Part shown: positions 16,496-26,151 of the stretch, in pieces | Layout of the letters: each line of letters begins with the position of its first letter | Position numbering within the stretch: position 1 is the stretch's first letter | Assembly (NCBI RefSeq): GCF_000832125.1 | Contig: NZ_JPRK01000005.1 | Coordinates: 248,001 to 312,000, forward strand | DNA length: 64,000 nucleotides | Direction: 5' to 3' | From: Flavobacterium hibernum | GTDB taxonomy: Bacteria; Bacteroidota; Bacteroidia; Flavobacteriales; Flavobacteriaceae | Notes under the pieces: model-generated | What the model was told of the DNA's origin: nothing | What the model saw: only the letters and a program-made list of their open reading frames with translations | Database searches by the model: none | Made by a program: the position numbers and the translations under genes

Positions 16496-18037
16496 ATGAA
16501 GCAAAAATTATCCTCCACCAAGAACAACATCGCTTTAATCGCTATTTGTCTGGCAACCTTAATGTTCTCACTTGAAATTTCGAGTGTTCCGGTCATTCTT
16601 CCCACACTTGAAAAAGTACTGAATGCGAATCTTAAAGATATGCAATGGATCATGAATATTTATACCATAGGCTGTACCACGGTTTTAATGGCAGCCGGAA
16701 CTCTTGCTGACCGATACGGCCGAAAACGCATTTTAATGATTACTTTAATTTTATTTGGCATTTCATCATTAGTTTGCGGTTTAGCAGATAATATCGCTTT
16801 ATTAGTTACTAGTCGTTTCTTTCAAGGTGTAAGTGGTGGCGCGATGCTAATTTGCCAGGTAGCTACTTTATCACATCAATTTCAGGAAGGAAAAGAACGC
16901 AGCAGGGCTTTTAGCATTTGGGGAATTATTCTTGGTGTCGGATTGGGTTTTGGCCCTATAATAGGCGGTTCCATTATAGCACTTTTATCTTGGGAATGGG
17001 TATTTTTAATACACGTACCTATTGCTTTTCTTGCTGCAATTCTTGTTTATGGTTATGTAGATGAATCTAAAGATGATGATGCTAAAAAAATAGACATCTG
17101 GGGAATGATTACATTATCAGTTGCTGTATTTGGACTAACCTATTTTATTACGCAAGGGCCAGATCTTGGTTTTACAAGTCCAATAGCTCTGGGCATTTTA
17201 ACTGTTACAGTAATAAGTTTTGTATTGTTTTTATGGGTCGAAAAAACAAACTCGTATCCCATGTTTGATTTTTCGGTATTTAAAATACGTAATTTTTCGG
17301 GTGCTATTTTTGGATCTATTGGTATGAATTTCAGCTTTTGGCCTTTCATCATTTATCTCCCCATTTATTTTCAAAGCTGCTTGGGTTATGATGTTGTAAC
17401 AGTAGGACTTTCTTTATTAGCTTATACCCTTCCTACTTTAATAATACCACCTTTTGCCGAATATCTTTCAGTTCGATATCGCTCAGGAATTGTAATTCCG
17501 TTAGGATTATTTGTAATAGGCTTAGGTTTTATCGTTATGAGATATGGAAGTATTGCAGAACATGCCAGTTGGCTCACAATGCTTCCAGGGTCTTTATTGG
17601 CAGGAATTGGTCTAGGTCTAACCAATACTCCTGTCACCAACACAACTACAAGTTCCGTCTCTGCAAATCGCTCTGGCATGGCTTCGGGAATAGATATGAG
17701 CGCCAGATTAATTACCCTATCTATTAATATTGCTTTGATGGGTTTTATCTTTGTACAAGGAATACACTCTCATTTAAATAATACATTTTCAGGAGCTATC
17801 GATTCAAAAACACTACAATTAATTTCAGAAAAAGTTGCAGCAGGAAACTTCTCATCTCTTAATCAGGATTTCCCTAAATTAACAACATTAGATTCATCTC
17901 AATCTATCTTACATGCAGCATTGGCTCATGGCTTTGAAATGATCTTACTTTATGGCAGCATTGGTGTTTGGATTTTGGCCTTGATGAGTTTTATACTATT
18001 TAACCCAAGAAAAACACAAAGCAGTTTATCGATTTAA
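16496..18037 (+). CDS. DHA2-type (EmrB/QacA) MFS efflux transporter
   Basis: 513 residues with about 14 hydrophobic segments, the size and topology of the drug:H+ antiporter-2 family. The loop 2-3 motif is LADRYGRKRILM and the antiporter motif C region is IWGIILGVGLGFGPIIGG. The first helix ends with the acidic VPVILPTLEK area typical of the group. It acts in the inner membrane exporting drugs or metabolites; substrates cannot be predicted. It is divergently arranged with an AraC regulator, and its end overlaps the convergent nuclease gene by 4 bases. Confidence 0.92.
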   Translation: MKQKLSSTKNNIALIAICLATLMFSLEISSVPVILPTLEKVLNANLKDMQWIMNIYTIGCTTVLMAAGTLADRYGRKRILMITLILFGISSLVCGLADNIALLVTSRFFQGVSGGAMLICQVATLSHQFQEGKERSRAFSIWGIILGVGLGFGPIIGGSIIALLSWEWVFLIHVPIAFLAAILVYGYVDESKDDDAKKIDIWGMITLSVAVFGLTYFITQGPDLGFTSPIALGILTVTVISFVLFLWVEKTNSYPMFDFSVFKIRNFSGAIFGSIGMNFSFWPFIIYLPIYFQSCLGYDVVTVGLSLLAYTLPTLIIPPFAEYLSVRYRSGIVIPLGLFVIGLGFIVMRYGSIAEHASWLTMLPGSLLAGIGLGLTNTPVTNTTTSSVSANRSGMASGIDMSARLITLSINIALMGFIFVQGIHSHLNNTFSGAIDSKTLQLISEKVAAGNFSSLNQDFPKLTTLDSSQSILHAALAHGFEMILLYGSIGVWILALMSFILFNPRKTQSSLSI

Positions 18038-18822
18038 AAATCCTTACTACTTTTTAAGTTTTTTAAATTCGGGAAGAAATCGATTCCTGTCATTTTTTCG
18101 ACGGTTTCTATAGGAACTACAAAATCATAAATTGACTTGTTGCTATCTTCATTCGGAACTAAAAAAGCGATTGCTTTATGCTCATTTCCCGATTTAGCCA
18201 GAACAATTTTATAAAAATATTTAGGAACAGAAACTTTTTCTGTTCCTATTTTTTTATCTGTATCTTTCAAAACTCCTCCAGTTACAACATAAATATCATC
18301 ATATTTACCTGCCCAATAACGAGTTTTTTGCTCTACTCTATTCCATATTCCGCTATTAAAATCGTGATTTTGAGGCGAAATATTAGAGGTGTAAAATGTG
18401 TCATTATAAGCACTTTCGTTAAACTCCATATCGCCGGCAGGACAAAGGTGTCCTTTATCATACCCAGATTTTTTATAATTTCTCCAATCAGCAGAGCCTG
18501 TTGTTACTTTTGGATCTTCAATAAAATAAGGACGCTTGTAGTTAGCATCTTTTAAATATTCTTTCTTTAATTCATAAGCAACCCACTCTGCTTGTTCAAA
18601 CTTTTCGTCATAGGAAAGTTTATAATATTTATGCTTTACAATTTGTTTTGTTGTAGAAGTAGGCAAATAAGCAATTGTATATAACGAATCTCCACTCCCA
18701 TTATTTGAGACAAATGTAGTTTGTTCCTCTTTTGGCAAATGTGCTTTACTATCACTTTCTTTTTTGCACGACAATAACATAAAACCAACCAAACCAAAAA
18801 CTATATAATTCCTCATCTTCAC
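18034..18822 (-). CDS. DNA/RNA non-specific endonuclease (NUC1 family), lipoprotein
   Basis: 262 residues with a lipoprotein signal (LLSC, Cys19), so it is predicted in the envelope or outside. The beta-beta-alpha-metal nuclease motif is YDKGHLCPAGDM, with His125 as general base (a DKGH variant of DRGH), and SNISPQNHDFNSGIWNRVEQ, where Asn161 is the expected Mg ligand. The enzyme would cleave DNA and RNA for nutrition or defence. It overlaps the 3' end of the MFS gene from the opposite strand by 4 bases. Confidence 0.93.
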   Translation of the reverse strand: MKMRNYIVFGLVGFMLLSCKKESDSKAHLPKEEQTTFVSNNGSGDSLYTIAYLPTSTTKQIVKHKYYKLSYDEKFEQAEWVAYELKKEYLKDANYKRPYFIEDPKVTTGSADWRNYKKSGYDKGHLCPAGDMEFNESAYNDTFYTSNISPQNHDFNSGIWNRVEQKTRYWAGKYDDIYVVTGGVLKDTDKKIGTEKVSVPKYFYKIVLAKSGNEHKAIAFLVPNEDSNKSIYDFVVPIETVEKMTGIDFFPNLKNLKSSKDF

Positions 18823-18867
18823 TTATTTTTATAAAACACTAATAACAACGAGCATAAACTTACAAAA

Positions 18868-18902
18868 AAACGCTCCAAAAAAAACTTTTTTTTGGAGCGT
18901 TT
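18868..18902 (-). terminator. Terminator between tail-specific protease and nuclease genes
   Basis: AAACGCTCCAAAAAAAA (18868-18884) pairs with TTTTTTTTGGAGCGTTT (18886-18902) around a single C. It lies 26 bases after the protease stop on the minus strand. Confidence 0.75.
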
Positions 18903-18927
18903 CCTAACAAATTAATTCTATAAAGAA

Positions 18928-21114
18928 CTAAGATTTTACTAATTTATCTCTTTTAATTTTAGTCGAATTAGTATTTTTTGCAACACCTTTTGACTGTAAG
19001 TCATCTAATACATTTAATGCCTCTTCAACATAAACGTCTTTAGATAATGCTTGGTGCCAAGCTTCTCTTTTTTCTTTTAATGTTGCATCATTATTCATTT
19101 CAAGTTCTTCGTATGGCAACGATTTAAAAACCAAACTGTTTTTGTAATCTGAAATTGGTTTGTATTTTTTACCCTCGTTTTCAACTTGTTCCTGAGTAGC
19201 TTTAAAGCTATTGATATTTAAGCTATAAGTATTCTCTTTATTTTTAACATCAATCCATTTTGCATTTTCTTCAATTAATTTAAATTGAGGATTTTGTGCA
19301 ATTCTATTTTTACTTTCTTGAATTGCTTTTGCAAAATTTTCATTTGATTTCCATGTGCTATAATCAGCTGGATCAATTTTATCCCAAGGCATTGCGTTAT
19401 CAATATCGCGCTCTCCCATTTTTAGGTAAGCATAACGATCAGGCATAACAACATCACTATGAACTCCTTCTAACTGAGTTGAACCTCCATTGATTCTGTA
19501 AAACTTTTGTCCTGTAATTTTCAAAGCTCCTAAATCACCATAATTTGCATTACGTACAAACTGATTTAAATCTAGTACATTTTGTACTGTTCCTTTTCCA
19601 TAAGTTTGTTTACTTCCAATGATAACACCACGTTTGTAATCCTGAATTGCAGCAGCCAAAATCTCTGAAGCCGAAGCTGAGAAACTGTTTACCATAATTA
19701 CTAATGGACCATCCCACTCGATTTTTTTATCTTTATCGTATAGAACTTCTTTCTTTTTTCCTGCCGATTTTACCTGAACAATTGGTCCTTCTTCAATAAA
19801 TAAACCTGCAATATCTACAACTGTAGATAAAGATCCACCACCATCGTCACGAACATCAAGTACAATTCCGTTAATATCCTCTTTTTTCAGTCTTTCAACT
19901 TCAAGAGCAATATCTTTTCCGGCATCACGGCCATCTTTATTTTCAAAATCGATATAAAATTTAGGTAGATAAATTACTCCATATTTCAAACCGTTTCTTT
20001 CTACAATACTAGATTTAGCATACGTTTCTTCAATTTCAACAATATCTCTAACAATAGAAATCACTTTAATCGTTCCGTCTACTTTTTTAACTGTAAGTTT
20101 TACTTCAGTTCCTTTATGACCTTTGATTTTTTTTACAACATCATCTAAACGCATCCCTACAACATCTACAGGTTCTTCGTTTCCTTGTGCTACTTTCAAA
20201 ATTAAATCTCCCGCTTCAAGTTGTTTTCCTTTCCACGCTGGTCCACCAGAAATTAATTCATCAATTTGAGTAAAATCATTTTTCTTGGTTAATCTTGCTC
20301 CAATCCCTTCAAGTTTTCCGCTGATATTTACATCAAAACGATCTTTTTCTTCAGGAGCAAAATAACTTGTATGCGGATCAAAACGAGCCATGATCGAGTT
20401 TACATATACAGAAAACCAATCTTCTTTGTTCAAATCTTTAATTAAACTAAAATTATCGTCTAATGATTTTAAAGAGCTATCACGTGTTTCTTTTTCTAAA
20501 GTTTCAAATGATTTTACTTTATAATTAGGATCTGCTTTCTTTTTATCTTCTTCTAATTTTTGCTTTGTTACAAGTGAAGAAAGTGTAGATAACTTAATTT
20601 GTTTTCTCCATCTTTCATTGATTTCTGTTGCATTTTTTGCATAAGGCAACTTATCATAATCAGCATTAAAGGTCTCATCAACCTCGTAATTAAAAGGCTG
20701 TGCTAAAATAGTCTTATAACGTTTTTTACTTTCTTCCATACGTTTCATCAATCTTGTATAGGTCAGATTGAAAAACGTTAGATCTTTATTCAAGAACTGA
20801 TCGTCTAGTTGCAATTCATATTGCTTAAACTCGTCAATATCAGATTGCAAGAAAAATCGCTTAGAAGGATCTAGTGCATCGATATAATCTTTAAAAATAC
20901 CTTTTGAAAATTCATCATTTATTTCTGCCGGACTATAATGTCCTTTTTCAATAACAAATGCAAGCAATTCTAAAAGTGTTTTGTCTCTATTTGGGTCCGG
21001 ATCTATTGACTTATCTGCATTAATTTTAAAAGCAAATAAAGTTAAAGACAAGCATAATACGGCTATAAGTATTTTATAATTTCTTTTCATAAACTTAATA
21101 ATAGCATTCATCAA
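18928..21114 (-). CDS. prc: Carboxy-terminal processing (tail-specific) protease, S41 family
   Basis: 728 residues, the long Prc/Tsp form. An N-terminal signal or anchor lies at about residues 13-30 (the start may be MKRNYK at 21090 rather than 21114). It is followed by a Prc N-terminal helical domain, a PDZ domain (about 250-345, GIGARLTKKNDFTQIDELISGGPAWKGKQLEAGD), and the S41 core with nucleophile Ser in SFSASASEILAAA (about 475) and Lys in QTYGKGTVQ (about 503), then a C-terminal DUF3340-type region. It degrades or trims periplasmic proteins at the C-terminus. It is transcribed alone, divergently from surE. Confidence 0.95.
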   Translation of the reverse strand: MMNAIIKFMKRNYKILIAVLCLSLTLFAFKINADKSIDPDPNRDKTLLELLAFVIEKGHYSPAEINDEFSKGIFKDYIDALDPSKRFFLQSDIDEFKQYELQLDDQFLNKDLTFFNLTYTRLMKRMEESKKRYKTILAQPFNYEVDETFNADYDKLPYAKNATEINERWRKQIKLSTLSSLVTKQKLEEDKKKADPNYKVKSFETLEKETRDSSLKSLDDNFSLIKDLNKEDWFSVYVNSIMARFDPHTSYFAPEEKDRFDVNISGKLEGIGARLTKKNDFTQIDELISGGPAWKGKQLEAGDLILKVAQGNEEPVDVVGMRLDDVVKKIKGHKGTEVKLTVKKVDGTIKVISIVRDIVEIEETYAKSSIVERNGLKYGVIYLPKFYIDFENKDGRDAGKDIALEVERLKKEDINGIVLDVRDDGGGSLSTVVDIAGLFIEEGPIVQVKSAGKKKEVLYDKDKKIEWDGPLVIMVNSFSASASEILAAAIQDYKRGVIIGSKQTYGKGTVQNVLDLNQFVRNANYGDLGALKITGQKFYRINGGSTQLEGVHSDVVMPDRYAYLKMGERDIDNAMPWDKIDPADYSTWKSNENFAKAIQESKNRIAQNPQFKLIEENAKWIDVKNKENTYSLNINSFKATQEQVENEGKKYKPISDYKNSLVFKSLPYEELEMNNDATLKEKREAWHQALSKDVYVEEALNVLDDLQSKGVAKNTNSTKIKRDKLVKS

Positions 21115-21322
21115 ATTTTTTAATCTAAGTTAACGGTAAAAATTGTGCCAACATGCCAAGTTCGCTATAATTTTTTGTTAAAGATATAAAAATGTTTGAA
21201 CCTCAAAAGTCTTCTTGAATTAAGTTTATAATTTTTGCTTATTTGTTAGTATTCTAACAAAATCAGTTACTACATTTGCTTTTACAAGCTTTAATTTTGA
21301 CAAATCGAGATAAAACCACAGC

Positions 21323-22102
21323 ATGAAAAATCAAAAACCTTTAATATTAGTCACCAATGATGACGGAATTCTTGCTCCAGGAATTAGAGCTTTAATAAGC
21401 GTTATGGAAACGATAGGCGAAGTTGTGGTTGTGGCGCCAGACAAACCACAAAGTGCAATGGGACATGCAATTACAATAAACAACACTTTGTTTCTGGATA
21501 AAATATCTAAAGAAGATGATGTGGTTACGGAATATAGCTGTTCTGGAACTCCTGTTGATTGTGTAAAACTGGCTGTAAACGAAATCTTAAAAAGAAAACC
21601 TGATTTATGCGTTTCGGGAATTAACCACGGTACAAATTCATCGATAAATGTTATTTATTCAGGAACAATGAGTGCAGCTGTCGAAGCCGGAATTGAAGGT
21701 ATTCAGGCAATTGGTTTTTCATTATTAGATTTTGACTGGAATGCTGATTTTGAACAAATTAAATCGTTTGTTAAAAAAATCACTTTAGAAACGCTTGCTA
21801 ATAAATTACCTAATGGCGTTGTTTTAAACGTTAATTTCCCTAAATTAAAGGAACATGAAATTAAAGGAATAAAAGTTTGCCGTCAAGCGAAAGCATATTA
21901 TGCGCAGAAATTTGACAAACGACAAACTCCTTTCGGGAAAGATTATTACTGGCTTACCGGAAAATTTATAAACGAAGATAAAGGCGAAGATACTGACGAA
22001 TGGGCGTTAGAAAACGGATACATATCAGTGGTTCCCGTACAATTTGATTTAACAGCGCATCATTCGATGCAACAACTTAATACTTGGAAATTAAATGAAT
22101 AA
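21323..22102 (+). CDS. surE: 5'/3'-nucleotidase SurE
   Basis: 259 residues, full length. It removes phosphate from nucleoside monophosphates with a divalent metal. Metal and substrate motifs are ILVTNDDGILAPG (Asp pair), VVVAPDKPQSAMGHAIT, YSCSGTPVDCVKLA and CVSGINHGTNSSINVIYSGTMSAA. Cytosolic. Its last codons overlap the next gene by 8 bases. Two -7-like sequences (TACATTTG at 21271, TAATTTTG at 21292) lie just upstream, but neither has a consensus-spaced -33 box. Confidence 0.96.
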   Translation: MKNQKPLILVTNDDGILAPGIRALISVMETIGEVVVVAPDKPQSAMGHAITINNTLFLDKISKEDDVVTEYSCSGTPVDCVKLAVNEILKRKPDLCVSGINHGTNSSINVIYSGTMSAAVEAGIEGIQAIGFSLLDFDWNADFEQIKSFVKKITLETLANKLPNGVVLNVNFPKLKEHEIKGIKVCRQAKAYYAQKFDKRQTPFGKDYYWLTGKFINEDKGEDTDEWALENGYISVVPVQFDLTAHHSMQQLNTWKLNE

Positions 22103-22367
22103 AAAGGACTTACTTATAGGTTTTATAATTGGGATTTTTACTGCATTACTTGGCAGTTATTTGTTTATCACATTTTTTACAAAATTCGATACTTCAACAG
22201 GAATTCAAACGATAAGAGAATACGGTTATTTAGGAAAAGTAATTACTATTGGGACCATGTTAGATCTTGCTGTTTTTGGAATTTTGTTAAAAAGAAACAA
22301 GGAACTTATGGCAAGAGGCGTAATTCTGGCGGTGATTGTTCTCGCAATTTCAACATTGTTTATTTAA
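22095..22367 (+). CDS. Small membrane protein of unknown function
   Basis: 90 residues with three hydrophobic segments (about 7-27, 49-64, 73-90). It starts with an ATG inside the 3' end of surE, so it is translationally coupled. It carries no recognised domain. Position between surE and lpxB is the only functional hint. Confidence 0.75.
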   Translation: MNKKDLLIGFIIGIFTALLGSYLFITFFTKFDTSTGIQTIREYGYLGKVITIGTMLDLAVFGILLKRNKELMARGVILAVIVLAISTLFI

Positions 22368-22436
22368 ATCTTATCTTTGTCTTGCAAAATTCTTTTGTGT
22401 TTTAACAATTGAAGCATTCTTTTCAAAAAAATCAAT

Positions 22437-23555
22437 ATGAAGTATTATATAATAGCTGGAGAAGCATCTGGAGACCTACATGGTTCGAATTTAATGAAAG
22501 CACTTTATGAGGAAGATCGTCAAGCCGAAATTAGATTTTGGGGTGGAGACTTAATGCAAAAGGCTGGCGGAAATTTGGTAAAACACTATAAAGAGCTTGC
22601 TTTTATGGGATTTGTTGAAGTTCTTTTTAATCTAAAAACTATTTTAAATAATATTAAGATTTGTAAAAAGGACATTACTGAATTTAAACCAGATGTACTG
22701 ATTTTTATTGATTATCCAGGTTTTAATATGCGTATTGCAAAATGGGCAAAAGCTCTAAATTACAAAACTCATTATTATATTTCGCCTCAAATTTGGGCTT
22801 GGAAAGAAAATCGTATTACAGCAATCAAACATGATGTTGATAAAATGTTTGTGATTTTGCCTTTTGAAAAAAGCTTTTACGAAGATAAACATCATTTTCC
22901 TGTTGATTTTGTTGGACATCCATTAATTGATGCTATCCAGAATCAACCTCCTTTTGATGAAATTTCTTTTAGAAAAGAACATCTGTTAGGCGAAAAACCT
23001 ATTATTGCTGTTTTACCAGGAAGCCGTAAACAGGAAATCACCAAAATGCTTAGCGTTATGCTTAGTGTTGTTGACGATTTTCAGGATTATGAATTTGTAA
23101 TTGCCGGCGCGCCAAGTCAGGATTATGAGTTTTATCAGCAGTTTATTAAAAACAAAAACATCGCATTTGTTTCGAATAAAACTTATGATTTATTGCGTTC
23201 GTCAACCGCGGCGTTAGTAACTTCGGGAACTGCAACGCTGGAAACTGCTCTTTTTAAAGTTCCGGAAGTGGTTTGTTATAAAGGAAGTTCGATCTCCTAT
23301 CAAATTGCAAAACGCATAATTACTTTAAAATACATTTCGCTTGTTAATTTAATCATGGATCAGGAGGTAGTGACCGAGTTGATTCAGAGTGAATGCAACA
23401 CCAAACGTATTAAAGAAGAATTACAGAAATTATTAGAACCTAACTACCGCGAAAAATTACTTAAGCATTACGATATTCTAGAGCAAAAATTGGGCGGTGT
23501 TGGTGCGAGTAAAAAAACAGCAAAACTTATTGTTGCCGATTTAAAACAAGCTTAA
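22437..23555 (+). CDS. lpxB: Lipid-A-disaccharide synthase
   Basis: 372 residues, the normal size. It joins UDP-diacylglucosamine and lipid X to the tetraacyl disaccharide precursor of lipid A. Characteristic segments are YYIIAGEASGDLHGSNLMKAL, FWGGDLM, DVLIFIDYPGFNMRIAKWAK, YYISPQIWAWKENRI, FVGHPLIDA and AVLPGSRKQEI, with the TSGTATLETAL nucleotide-sugar region. A peripheral inner-membrane enzyme. A TATCTTTG box lies at 22372-22379, so the gene may have its own promoter besides read-through from surE. Confidence 0.97.
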   Translation: MKYYIIAGEASGDLHGSNLMKALYEEDRQAEIRFWGGDLMQKAGGNLVKHYKELAFMGFVEVLFNLKTILNNIKICKKDITEFKPDVLIFIDYPGFNMRIAKWAKALNYKTHYYISPQIWAWKENRITAIKHDVDKMFVILPFEKSFYEDKHHFPVDFVGHPLIDAIQNQPPFDEISFRKEHLLGEKPIIAVLPGSRKQEITKMLSVMLSVVDDFQDYEFVIAGAPSQDYEFYQQFIKNKNIAFVSNKTYDLLRSSTAALVTSGTATLETALFKVPEVVCYKGSSISYQIAKRIITLKYISLVNLIMDQEVVTELIQSECNTKRIKEELQKLLEPNYREKLLKHYDILEQKLGGVGASKKTAKLIVADLKQA

Positions 23556-23567
23556 AAAACTCTTGCT

Positions 23568-24053
23568 TTGAAAAAACTAATTATTTTATTGCTTTTGCCA
23601 ATTGTTTTTGCTTCTTGTAAATCGAGTTCGGCCGCTGTTGCCAAAAAAGAATCTAAGCGGGAAAACAAATATATTGTTACTCATTTAATTGAGAATGCAA
23701 CAGATAATATTGGTGTTCGTTACAAGGCCGGTGGTACAACAAAAAATGGTTACGATTGTTCCGGATTAGTATTTACAACTTTTGAAGCTGAGAATATTAA
23801 ACTTCCAAGAAGTTCTTATGAACAAGCTAAGGTTGGAAAAGTAATTAAATTTAATGATGCTCAAAAAGGGGATTTAATTTTTTTTAAAACTAACAGAAGT
23901 AAACAAATCAATCACGTAGGTCTTATTGTCGAAGTAAATTCAAACGAAATTAAATTTGTACATTCTTCAACCTCAAAAGGAGTTATAATTTCTTCTACAA
24001 AGGAAGCGTACTATCAAAACTCTTACGTACAAATCAATAGAATTGTTGAGTAA
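23568..24053 (+). CDS. NlpC/P60 family peptidoglycan hydrolase, lipoprotein
   Basis: 161 residues starting at TTG, 12 bases after lpxB. The lipobox FASC gives an acylated Cys17. The NlpC/P60 catalytic residues are Cys64 in GYDCSGLVF, His116 in INHVGLIVE and His132 in FVHSSTSKG, all present, so the enzyme should cleave peptidoglycan stem peptides (D-Glu to diamino acid bond in characterised relatives). It is anchored to the envelope and probably co-expressed with lpxB in a cell-envelope set of genes. Confidence 0.92.
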   Translation: MKKLIILLLLPIVFASCKSSSAAVAKKESKRENKYIVTHLIENATDNIGVRYKAGGTTKNGYDCSGLVFTTFEAENIKLPRSSYEQAKVGKVIKFNDAQKGDLIFFKTNRSKQINHVGLIVEVNSNEIKFVHSSTSKGVIISSTKEAYYQNSYVQINRIVE

Positions 24054-24105
24054 ATCCATTTAAAAATATATTCTTTTTCTTACAGAAATTTAATACTTTT
24101 ATACG

Positions 24106-26142
24106 ATGAAAGTATTAAATTATCCTTTAACCAAAATTACAATTTGGTTCATTCTTGGTATTTTGGTTTCTTATTATTGTAAACCTACAATTTCATTAAT
24201 AATTCCTTTATTAACCGTTGCCTCGATTGCATTTTTAATTTCCTGTTTTTTAGTTAGAAAGAATAAAAAGCAAAGCCTATTCTTCGGACTATCCACTTAC
24301 TTGCTTTCCTGTTCTATTGGTTTGGTAACTTTACTTTTTCATACAGAATCTCTTCATGAATCACATTATACTCAAAACCAAAAGGCTTTTGAAACTTCGC
24401 AAACAATAACATTTACGCTACATGAAAAATTAAAAAGTAACATGTATAGCGACCGATACATTGCTTTAATCAATACGGTAAACGGCAAAAAATACTCTGG
24501 AAAAATCATTGTAAGTATCCAAAAAGACAGTACTCCAAACCCTTTAATTATTGGCAACATTATTAAAGTAAAAACAACTTTGCAACATAATAGTTCAAAC
24601 AAAAATCCTAATCAATTTGATTACGGTAAATACCTTGCTGATAAACAAATTTACGCACAGCTAAATCTCAACAAGTCCGAAATCAGTATAAGCCAAAATA
24701 TAAAAAAGGACATTTGGTATTATTCCGGGCGTTTACATTCAAGAATACTCCGAAACCTGGAAAAAGCTCATTTTAATAAAGACGAAATGAACGTTGCTTT
24801 AGCACTTATATTAGGTCAGCAACAAGAAATTTCATCAGATATTATTCAGGACTATCAATATTCTGGAGCAACACATATATTATCTGTATCGGGATTGCAT
24901 GTTGGCTTTATCATGTTATTTATAAATTTTATTCTAAAGCCAATTCCAAATACTCGAAAGGGCTCTTTTATAAAACTACTTTCAATTTTGATATCCTTAG
25001 CCATTTTTGCCATAATATCTGGACTATCGCCATCTGTTTTGCGATCTGTCGTAATGTTTTCATTTCTTGCTATCGGAAATCATCTCCGTAGAAGCGGCAA
25101 CACTTACCACACGCTTTTAGTTTCAATGTTGTTAATTTTACTCTTTGAACCTTATTTTCTATTTGATGTTGGTTTTCAATTAAGCTACATTGCTCTATTT
25201 TTTATTTTATGGTTACAGCCATTACTCCAACGCATGTATTCACCAAAACATAAAATATCAAATTATCTCTGGAATGCTCTAACGGTTTCATTTGCTGCTC
25301 AAATAGGCGCGTCTCCGTTATGTTTATATTATTTTCATCAGTTTCCAGGATTATTTTTTGTTACGAATATCATCATCATACCAATTTTATCTTTTATAAT
25401 GATTGCAGGGATTATTGTAATGCTTATTGCAATTTTCTGCTCGCCACCGGTTTTATTAGTTGAAATATTCGAGAAGAGTATTTATATCTTAAACCAAATG
25501 ATTCATTTTGTAGCTTCGTTTGAATCGTTTGTTATTCGAGATATTAGCTTTAATTCTTATTACACAATAACATTCTATTTACTAATTATTTCGGCAACAA
25601 TTTGGTTTAAAAAACCTGATTTTACCAAGCTAACGTTTTTACTAACTTCAGTAATATTGGTACAAATCTCCTTTATATACACTAAAAAAGAAATCGAAAG
25701 TCAGCAGGAATTAATTATCTATAACAGCAAGAAAAGCACATTAATTTCTGAAAGGACAGGGAAAAATATTACACTTTTTTCAAGCGATACTCTTTCTGAA
25801 AAAACAACAAAAACAAACGCGTTCAATTCTTATTTAGTTGGAAATTTCAGCAGATTAAAATCAATTCACAAAGTTAATAATATTTTATTTTTCAATGGAA
25901 ATAGAATATTTATAATAGACAGCTCAGGAATTTATAAGAATAAAATTCAACCGGAAATATTACTCTTAACGCAATCTCCAAAAATAAATCTGGATCGTCT
26001 TTTACAAAATATGCATCCAAAGATTATAATTGCCGACGCTTCAAACTCTAATTCCATAGTGAGGAACTGGAAAGCAACTTGTCTTAAAAAAAATATCCCT
26101 TTTCACGCAACAAGTGAAAAGGGTTTTTATAAGTTAAACTAA
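24106..26142 (+). CDS. comEC: ComEC/Rec2 family DNA-uptake channel protein
   Basis: 678 residues. N-terminal hydrophobic segments and a soluble DUF4131/OB-like region (about 1-200) precede the Competence domain (about 215-490) with LALILGQQQEISSDIIQDYQYSGATHILSVSGLHVGF, the ComEC hallmark, and SGLSPSVLRSVVMFS. The C-terminal 150 residues sit where the metallo-beta-lactamase domain should be, but lack the HxHxDH metal site, so this part is degenerate. It would transport single-stranded DNA across the inner membrane. A terminator hairpin is encoded within its final 15 codons. Confidence 0.92.
   Translation: MKVLNYPLTKITIWFILGILVSYYCKPTISLIIPLLTVASIAFLISCFLVRKNKKQSLFFGLSTYLLSCSIGLVTLLFHTESLHESHYTQNQKAFETSQTITFTLHEKLKSNMYSDRYIALINTVNGKKYSGKIIVSIQKDSTPNPLIIGNIIKVKTTLQHNSSNKNPNQFDYGKYLADKQIYAQLNLNKSEISISQNIKKDIWYYSGRLHSRILRNLEKAHFNKDEMNVALALILGQQQEISSDIIQDYQYSGATHILSVSGLHVGFIMLFINFILKPIPNTRKGSFIKLLSILISLAIFAIISGLSPSVLRSVVMFSFLAIGNHLRRSGNTYHTLLVSMLLILLFEPYFLFDVGFQLSYIALFFILWLQPLLQRMYSPKHKISNYLWNALTVSFAAQIGASPLCLYYFHQFPGLFFVTNIIIIPILSFIMIAGIIVMLIAIFCSPPVLLVEIFEKSIYILNQMIHFVASFESFVIRDISFNSYYTITFYLLIISATIWFKKPDFTKLTFLLTSVILVQISFIYTKKEIESQQELIIYNSKKSTLISERTGKNITLFSSDTLSEKTTKTNAFNSYLVGNFSRLKSIHKVNNILFFNGNRIFIIDSSGIYKNKIQPEILLLTQSPKINLDRLLQNMHPKIIIADASNSNSIVRNWKATCLKKNIPFHATSEKGFYKLN
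26097..26130 (+). terminator. Terminator inside the 3' end of comEC
   Basis: Perfect 10-bp stem CCCTTTTCAC (26097-26106) / GTGAAAAGGG (26114-26123), seven-base loop, then TTTTTAT. The stop codon of comEC is at 26140-26142, after the T-tract, so the hairpin is part of the coding sequence. The next gene is convergent. Confidence 0.7.
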
Positions 26143-26151
26143 GAATTTTAT

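Noticed and set aside
18178..18555. Plus-strand frame of 125 codons inside the nuclease gene
   Set aside because: Antisense shadow of a nuclease with intact catalytic motif.
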